The translations under genes were made by a program, and so were the position numbers. Of a stretch of 5,369 nucleotides of DNA, positions 1-5,200 are shown piece after piece. The stretch's first letter is position 1. The number at the start of each line of letters is the position of its first letter. A model generated the notes under the pieces. That model was not told the DNA's origin, did not search any database, and was given only the letters and a program-made list of their open reading frames with translations. This DNA is from Cohaesibacteraceae bacterium (GTDB lineage Bacteria > Pseudomonadota > Alphaproteobacteria > Rhizobiales > Cohaesibacteraceae). The stretch covers positions 3,285-8,653 of the forward strand of contig JAESRR010000207.1 in NCBI GenBank assembly GCA_016764535.1, given 5' to 3'.

Positions 1-60
1 CAAAAGCAGTTCAGCTGTTCGACGGGGAGTGTTGCCCAACCGGCTGAGAAGTTCTTTCAT
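1..60 (-). CDS. Start of a gene downstream of the TolC-family gene (partial, 20 codons), possibly a type I secretion component
   Basis: An ATG at 60-58 opens a frame that reads MKELLSRLGNTPRRTAELLL and leaves the window at base 1 without a stop. It begins 8 nt after the TAG stop of the TolC-family gene on the same strand. A weak Shine-Dalgarno AGG lies about 7 nt upstream of the ATG, inside the short gap. This spacing is typical of co-transcribed, translationally coupled genes. The 20 visible residues are basic and amphipathic and end in a run of leucines, which could be the approach to a first membrane helix. No domain can be recognised from so little. In this context (TolC-family protein, giant exported protein) an inner-membrane ABC permease/ATPase or a membrane-fusion protein is the natural guess, but that is inference from position only. 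Confidence 0.5.
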   Translation of the reverse strand, partial: MKELLSRLGNTPRRTAELLL

Positions 61-68
61 AATGAGGC

Positions 69-1442
69 CTAATGCAGATTAACGCTGGTCCAGCGATTTC
101 TTTTAGGGGACTTGTTGCCTGTGCGTTTAATTAGATCAGCATCGGGGCCAACAAGTTGACCGGTAGCCTGTAAAATTTCAAATGCTGCGACCAATACGTC
201 AGCATCCATTGATAATGTATCAGACAGCGCATTGAAGTGGGCGCTCTCACCTGCAAGGACATCGATCAGTGACCGGTTTCCCAGTTTTCTTTCCTGTCGA
301 GCCAGTTTCAAAAAAGCATGGGCGAGGCTTGCCTGGTCGCGTAGCAGCCGGGCAGTGGCTTTGGCCGTCTCATATTTTTCCCACGCATTGAGAACAGTTT
401 CGTCTACTTGATAGCGCGCATCGGCCAACCGGCTTGTGGCTGCTGTGTAGTCACTATTGGAGGCTCGTGATGAGTTGATTGATGTGAAACCGAGATTAAA
501 AGGCAAACTTAACTGGATTTTGACCGAAGCTGATCTCTTGGTTCCAACAGAACCGCCAACGTTTCGATTTAATTCGGCTTTGCCTACCACTTCCAGCCGG
601 GGCAGGAATCCGCCGCGACCAGCCTCATTTACTGATTGCTTTGCTACCAGTTCATCAACAGATGCTATTAAAATGAGCGGATTGTTAAATCGGGCTATTT
701 CAAGGGCCTCGTGTACATTCCCGGGAAGTTCACCCAGCACAGATTCCAGAACCTTCATTGATTTGAGACTAACCGGCATGGTGTGAAAAAATCTGCGATA
801 TGTGTTCAGAGCTCTCCTCTGTCCACCTTTTGATCGAATGGTCCGGGCCTGTGCACCAGCCAGCTGGGTTTTTGCCTGCAGGACATCAGTGGTTAAACCG
901 CCTCCGGCTCTGGCTTTCGCTTCTTCCAGCCCGGTTTGGCGTCTAACGTTTTGTTCAGAACGTTGCGCAAATGCAAATACCCCCAGGGAACGCTTTATTT
1001 CGATGGCCGATTTTACGGCCTCCAGCATGATATCCTGTCGGGTCTGAAACAAAACCAGCTGGGCACGCAAGTAGTTTAAACGGGACTTTTCGACTTTAGC
1101 GCCTGTCACACCAAAGTCCCAAAGCAGCTGGGTTGCCTCCACACTGGCGCTTGAGAAAAATAAATCAGACTTATCGGATTGCGGGTTTCGGATGTGTTCG
1201 CGACCCCGTGAAAGTTTGAAATCCAGCTCTGGATACCATGCGCCTTTGGACACACGAATGCGTTGTTTCGCTGCGTCAACATCAGCAATTGCAGCTGTCA
1301 CCCGGTCATGATTGTTAACACTACGATAGATTGTGTTTGCAAAATTTTTTGATGCTGCCGGTAATGTATAACAATGTAATATAGCAAGCAATGTCACGAA
1401 AAAAACATTTCGCATCTGGAACACATTACACTTCCAAAGCAT
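69..1442 (-). CDS. TolC-family outer membrane channel protein, probably for type I secretion
   Basis: The 457-residue product has the length and two-fold repeat layout of TolC/OprM-type outer-membrane efflux proteins, which trimerise into a beta-barrel with a long periplasmic alpha-helical tunnel. Family hallmarks are visible: GAWYPELDF near residues 67-75, QLLWDFG near 105-111, TTDVLQAKTQLAGAQA near 184-199, and the second-repeat counterparts NNPLILIASVDELVAKQ near 253-269 and GGFLPRLEV near 277-285. The terminal signature LGNRSLIDVLAGE near 387-399 is followed by the long helix ending in LQATGQL. A hydrophobic signal peptide (RNVFFVTLLAILHC, then LPAAS) supports export. The ATG at 1442 has GGGG 5 nt upstream, but the signal peptide reads better from Met10 (1415) or from a GTG at 1424 preceded by GGAAG at 6 nt, so the true start may be 18 or 27 nt further in. 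The next gene follows after 8 nt. The divergent giant protein is the likely substrate (inference). A drug-efflux role is possible but less likely in this context. Confidence 0.93.
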   Translation of the reverse strand: MLWKCNVFQMRNVFFVTLLAILHCYTLPAASKNFANTIYRSVNNHDRVTAAIADVDAAKQRIRVSKGAWYPELDFKLSRGREHIRNPQSDKSDLFFSSASVEATQLLWDFGVTGAKVEKSRLNYLRAQLVLFQTRQDIMLEAVKSAIEIKRSLGVFAFAQRSEQNVRRQTGLEEAKARAGGGLTTDVLQAKTQLAGAQARTIRSKGGQRRALNTYRRFFHTMPVSLKSMKVLESVLGELPGNVHEALEIARFNNPLILIASVDELVAKQSVNEAGRGGFLPRLEVVGKAELNRNVGGSVGTKRSASVKIQLSLPFNLGFTSINSSRASNSDYTAATSRLADARYQVDETVLNAWEKYETAKATARLLRDQASLAHAFLKLARQERKLGNRSLIDVLAGESAHFNALSDTLSMDADVLVAAFEILQATGQLVGPDADLIKRTGNKSPKRNRWTSVNLH

Positions 1443-1470
1443 TGAAACCCCAGTCTACAAACCAGCCGTG

Positions 1471-1499
1471 AAAATCCAGAAATATCGTTGAAGTGTCAA
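1471..1499 (-). promoter_or_regulatory. Candidate sigma70-type promoter for the TolC-family operon
   Basis: On the minus strand a perfect -35 hexamer TTGACA (1499-1494) is followed after exactly 17 nt by GATTTT (1476-1471), a weak -10 matching the consensus at three of six positions. An alternative -10, TAGAAT (1509-1504, five of six matches), lies just upstream but lacks a good -35. The -35 is embedded in the dyad GTTGA-AGTG-TCAAC (1487-1500), so a regulator bound there would block the promoter. These matches were made by eye in AT-rich DNA. Confidence 0.35.
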
Positions 1500-1500
1500 C
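1487..1500. repeat. Perfect short dyad GTTGA-AGTG-TCAAC over the minus-strand -35
   Basis: Five-base arms pair perfectly around a 4-nt centre. The right arm overlaps the candidate -35 hexamer of the TolC-family operon. Such a site could be an operator, but a dyad this short can occur by chance. Confidence 0.35.
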
Positions 1501-1570
1501 AATATTCTACTTGAAATATAAAACTACGTCTCGGCAGAAAGAATTATCCTAAGGGTTGTTTACTTTACAA

Positions 1571-1585
1571 GCAAATTGTATTTGC
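1571..1585. repeat. Perfect dyad GCAAAT-TGT-ATTTGC, candidate operator
   Basis: Six-base arms form a perfect inverted repeat around a 3-nt centre. It sits in the middle of the divergent gap, upstream of both sets of candidate promoter elements. The 6-3-6 geometry matches the second dyad at 1616-1630, whose centre is 45 bp away, although the arm sequences differ. It could be a transcription-factor site; no regulator can be named from the sequence. Confidence 0.4.
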
Positions 1586-1615
1586 ACAGGTTGTATTCAT
1601 CAGCTAAATACTGGG

Positions 1616-1630
1616 TTAATAATCTATTAA
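1616..1630. repeat. Perfect dyad TTAATA-ATC-TATTAA, candidate operator
   Basis: Six-base arms form a perfect inverted repeat around a 3-nt centre, directly upstream of the candidate extended -10 at 1642-1650. It occupies the region where a -35 element would lie for that promoter, a common place for an activator or repressor. It is entirely A/T in the arms, so chance occurrence in this AT-rich stretch is quite possible. Confidence 0.35.
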
Positions 1631-1641
1631 TAAAAGTTATT

Positions 1642-1650
1642 TGGTATAAG
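1642..1650 (+). promoter_or_regulatory. Candidate extended -10 promoter for the giant adhesin-like gene
   Basis: TGG followed by TATAAG gives an extended -10 motif (TGn plus a five-of-six match to TATAAT). No good -35 lies 16-18 nt upstream, which fits extended -10 promoters or activator dependence. A second TATAAA-like hexamer at 1652-1657 overlaps the expected start site. Transcription from here would give a leader of roughly 85 nt before the ATG at 1744. A weaker alternative is TTGCAC (1582-1587), 17 nt, then TAAATA (1605-1610). Confidence 0.4.
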
Positions 1651-1685
1651 ATATAAATTGAATTGGCGTCTATTTAATGCGCGTC

Positions 1686-1706
1686 GAGGTGTTGATGGGT
1701 CGCTAA
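1686..1706 (+). other. Three-codon leader reading frame with its own ribosome binding site
   Basis: GAGG at 1686-1689 stands 5 nt before an ATG (1695-1697), which is followed by GGT, CGC and the stop TAA (1704-1706). The spacing is ideal for initiation, yet the frame encodes only Met-Gly-Arg. It ends 37 nt before the start of the giant gene, at the foot of a possible hairpin (1705-1732). It may be chance, or it may tune translation of the long downstream frame. Confidence 0.25.
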
Positions 1707-1732
1707 GCCACTGTGATTTCAGGCTGTGGTTT
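1705..1732 (+). other. Possible leader hairpin next to the adhesin ribosome binding site
   Basis: AAGCCAC (1705-1711) can pair with GTGGTTT (1726-1732), giving seven pairs including one G-U, around a 14-nt loop. The 3' arm ends one base before the Shine-Dalgarno sequence at 1734-1738. The stem is modest and the loop large, so the stability is uncertain. Confidence 0.22.
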
Positions 1733-1733
1733 G

Positions 1734-1738
1734 AAGGG
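1734..1738 (+). promoter_or_regulatory. Ribosome binding site fixing the start of the giant gene
   Basis: AAGGG lies 5 nt before the ATG at 1744. An in-frame TGA at 1732-1734 rules out any earlier start, so this ATG is the first possible initiation codon in the frame and the N-terminus is well determined. Confidence 0.75.
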
Positions 1739-1743
1739 TTTGT

Positions 1744-2268
1744 ATGGCAGTTCCAGCGGGTTTTCAGGAATTTTTAGCAGCAATTTCAAGTGGTGGTAAC
1801 GTTCAAGTTGCGATCGACGGATTGATGGTAAACGTCGGGAATGCGGCTCGTAATGCCGGTGTTTCCGATGTCCAGATTGATCAAGCGTCCAATGCATTCA
1901 AAAATGCGTTTACCGATGCTACTTCAAAAAACCTGACCGTTGATGACGCCTTTGATTATGCCCTCGGTATATTTCAATCCCGGATCAAGTTTGTCGAAAT
2001 TAGCGACATAGGTTCGCAACAACAAATACTTGAAGCAATCTCGAGTGGCCAAAACCTTGACCAGGTCATTGTCGCTGCTGACCACTCAACAGGATCTGAC
2101 AATCAAAATGACGCGGGCGGCGTGCCTGGAACAAAATTTCTTCAAACGCTGGTTCAGGAACTTGCAGAGGGAAAATCCACCGATGACGCAGCCCGAACTG
2201 CCGGCGAAGTTTCCAGTATAGTTTCCCGGGTTGATGATCAGGAGCAGGTTTTTCTAACGTCTGATAAA
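1744..2268 (+). other. N-terminal alpha-helical head of the giant protein, with diverged helical half-repeats
   Basis: Residues 1-175 are rich in Ala, Asp, Gln and Val and appear helical. They contain irregular versions of the motif seen in the downstream array: FLAAISSGGNVQVAI near 10-24, NLTVDDAFDYAL near 63-74, ILEAISSGQNLDQVI near 95-109, and LAEGKSTDDAARTAG near 140-154. Spacing between these motifs is about 39-46 residues, looser than in the exact array. This suggests an older, degenerated set of the same building block. I recognise no named domain here. Confidence 0.6.
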
Positions 2269-5200
2269 GCCGGTCAGTTGATTGCCGCTTTGAACTCTGG
2301 CGAAAATCTTGATGAAGTTCTCAACGAACTGACTGATGGATCCGACCTTCAGGATTTTGAACGTTCATTCTCCCAAAATCTGGCATCGGGGGTTGATCCG
2401 GCCAAAGCCACCAGTGAGGCAAAAACAGCTCTTGCAACAGCAGTTCAACTGGAGGCGGAGGCACCGGTTAGTATAGCAACTGCGCTTGCAAGTGGCCAAA
2501 GTGTCGACGAAGCAATTAAGGAAGCAGGCGGGGGAGCCAACGCTGCAAATTTCGAACAGGCTCTGACCCGGAGTTTGCAAGCTGGAATTGCTCCGGACAG
2601 TGCGACAGATTCAGCAAAAGACACAGCGGTAGAAACTGAACTGGCTGATGCAGCTGCATCGAACAATCTGGTCGCAGCATTGGCTACCGGGCAGAGTGTT
2701 GACAAGGCGATCAGTGCCGCAGGTGGAGGAGATGACGGGCAGGATTTTGAACAGTCACTTGCTCAAAATCTTGCAGCCGGAGTTGACCCGGTGGCAGCTG
2801 CCGCCGTTGCACAGGAAACCGCAACGCAATCGAGCCAGGCTGAAGAATCTGCTTCCAACAACCTTGTGGCTGCACTGGCATCCGGTGAAAGTGTAGAACA
2901 GGCAATCGGAGAAGCAGGCGGTGATACCGGCACTGAAAATTTCGAAAAATCTCTTGCTCAAAATCTCGAAGCCGGAGTTGATCCCATTCAGGCTGCCGCT
3001 GTTGCAGTCGAAACGGCGTCCAACACCGATGAAGTTCAGGCAGTCGCCGCTGAAAACCCGGCTGTTGCTTTGGCCTCGGGCCAAAATGTCGAGCCGGAAA
3101 CGCAACTGCCTGCAGAGAATGTAGTACAAGATACCGATATTGCGGAAGTATCCGTACCGGAGCCGGTTGTTCAGATTGCCGAAGTTTCCGTGACGACGGA
3201 GGTGCAAGCGGATCAAACCGAAGAACCGGTCGTTGAAGACACGGCGCAGGAAGCGGTCACTGAAGAGCCAGTTGAACAGGTTGCCGACGCGGCGGAAACA
3301 CCCGAAGAGCAAGCGGATCAAACCGAAGAGCCGGCAGTTGAAGAAACTGCACAGGAAGCGGTCACTGAAGAGCCAGTTGAACAGGTTGCTGAGGCGGCGG
3401 AAACACCCGAAGAGCAAGCGGATCAAACCGAAGAACCGGTCGTTGAAGACACTGCACAGGAGGCCGTTACTGAGGAGCCAGTTGAACAGGTTGCTGAGGC
3501 GGCGGAAACACCCGACGAACGGGCTGAGCAAACTGAAGAACCGGTGGTTGAAGACACTGCACAGGACGCAGTCACTGAAGAACCAGTTGAACAGGTTGCG
3601 GAAGCGGCCGAAACACCTGAAGAGCAAGTTGATCAGGCTGAAGAGCCGGTGGTTGAAGACACTGCACAGGAAGCCGTCACTGAAGAACCAGTTGAACAGG
3701 TTGCGGAAGCGGCTGAAACACCTGAAGAGCAAGTTGATCAAACTGAAGAGCCGGTAGTTGAAGAAACTGCACAGGATACCGCCACAGAAGAACCAGTGGC
3801 CGAAGAAACTGTGGTGCAGCTGGCTGATGCATCTGATGCAATTCAAGGCCAAACAGATCAAACCGGCGAAACTGATTCCCGGGAACTGGTCGAGCAAGAG
3901 TCAGTTGGTACGGGTGTATCGGATAATGAAGATGGTCAAGGTTCGGCAGAACAACAAAATATAGAAGCCTCTGACACTCTGGAAGATCAGAAAAATCAGT
4001 CTGCTGGTTCCAGCCCTGGTGTAGCTGCGCAAAGCGGGACACAGCAATCCGGTTCTGGTTCATCGTCATCGAGTGAAAACACATCTACACCTGTTGTGTC
4101 TTCCTCGGTTTCCACCTCATCGGCGTTTGTTAATCCTTTTGCCTACAATCCGTTCAGCCCGCCAACAATTGGTAGCAGCAATAATGGCGGCCTCGGTACG
4201 CCAACCTCGTCCCAGCAATCAAGTTCAACCCAAACTTCCAGTTCCTCGACACCCGTTGTTGCAGCCTCACCTGCTCCGAGCGCAAGAACGACTTCATCTG
4301 CTCCGGTTGTCATTGCCAATATTGCTCCCGATACGGCTGCCGTCACAGCTTCCGGGGATGAAGACGTCAAACACATTATCGTCGCGCTGTCGGGAAGTGA
4401 TGTTGACGGATCCGTCGGCAGCTTTAAAATTATCAGTGTTTCGGGCGATGGCGTATTGTATCTGGATATCGGCCTGACCAGTATCATTGCAGCCGGTGAT
4501 ACGATTGTAGCCTCGGGCAATAGTGCCCGTTTGTATTTCGTTCCCAATGCAGATTTTGATGGTAGCGCCAGGTTTTCCTATGCCGCAATTGATAGTCAGG
4601 GACTGCAGGATACTGGTGTGGCAACAGCAACAATAGCGGTTGCAGCGATAAATGACGCGCCGGTCAATACGGTGCCTGTTTCACTTACCGTAACTGAAGA
4701 CATACCCACTGCCATTTCCGGTCTTGCTCTGGTTGATGTCGATGCAGGCACTCAAAGTGTTACAGTTACATTGGAAGTCACCAATGGTATGCTGGCGGTA
4801 AGCGGTGGTACAGCCAACATAACCGACAGCGGAACTTCCAGTGTGACGTTGACAGGTTCTGTTTCACAGATTCAGGCTACACTTGATGCGAATGTAATAT
4901 TCACTCCAGCCAGCAATTATACCGGTTCTGCTGTTTTCACGATGACAAGCGACGATGGTGGAAATTCCGGTACGGGTGGTGTCTTGCAGGATATTGACAC
5001 CGTTGGTATCTCAATCACAGTGGTGAATGACCTGCCCGAAACCATATCTGCAACGGGGGCTGGTGTTGAAGATGCAACATCCATTACGGTAGCTCTGTCG
5101 GGAAGTGATGTAGACGGAACTGTTGCAAGTTTTCGGATTGTCAGTATTCCGGATAATGGAAAATTGTATTCTGACTCAGGCCTGACCAGTTCAATTTCTG

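Larger units (their letters stand above)
1443..1743. promoter_or_regulatory. AT-rich divergent intergenic region
   Basis: These 301 bases separate the two divergent genes and carry no convincing protein-coding gene. They are clearly more AT-rich than either flanking gene. They must hold the promoters for both transcripts, since nothing else lies between the start codons. Three short perfect dyads (1487-1500, 1571-1585, 1616-1630), candidate promoter elements, a micro reading frame and a possible leader hairpin are listed separately. Shared control of the secretion gene and its presumed substrate from this gap is an inference from the divergent arrangement. Confidence 0.75.

Noticed and set aside
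457..1047. Two plus-strand open frames of 109 and 81 codons
   Set aside because: They are antisense to the well-supported TolC-family gene and have no recognisable product.
1703..1897. Minus-strand open frame of 64 codons spanning the start of the giant gene
   Set aside because: It overlaps the ribosome binding site and first 50 codons of the supported plus-strand gene, and its composition looks like a shadow.
2704..2739. Ser-Ala-Ala-Gly in the third helical repeat as a LapG-type di-alanine cleavage site
   Set aside because: The residue before the alanines is Ser rather than Thr or Pro, it lies within an Ala-rich helical repeat rather than after a retention fold, and Ala-Ala pairs are common here by composition.
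3233..3757. Plus-strand out-of-frame open frame with a Lys/Arg/Leu-rich repetitive product
   Set aside because: It is a frame-shifted reading of the same 105-bp repeats inside the continuous 1208-codon frame. Glu-rich codons read out of phase give Lys and Arg.
3217..3861. CRISPR array
   Set aside because: The repeats are contiguous 105-bp coding units without unique spacers and stay in frame within a large gene.
2755..3897. Long minus-strand open frame (380 codons) with repetitive Phe/Leu/Arg/Cys-rich product
   Set aside because: It is antisense to the repeat regions of the giant gene. The in-phase repeats (multiples of three) and the absence of certain codons keep the opposite frame open, and its repeated product simply mirrors the 105-bp units. 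There is no family match.
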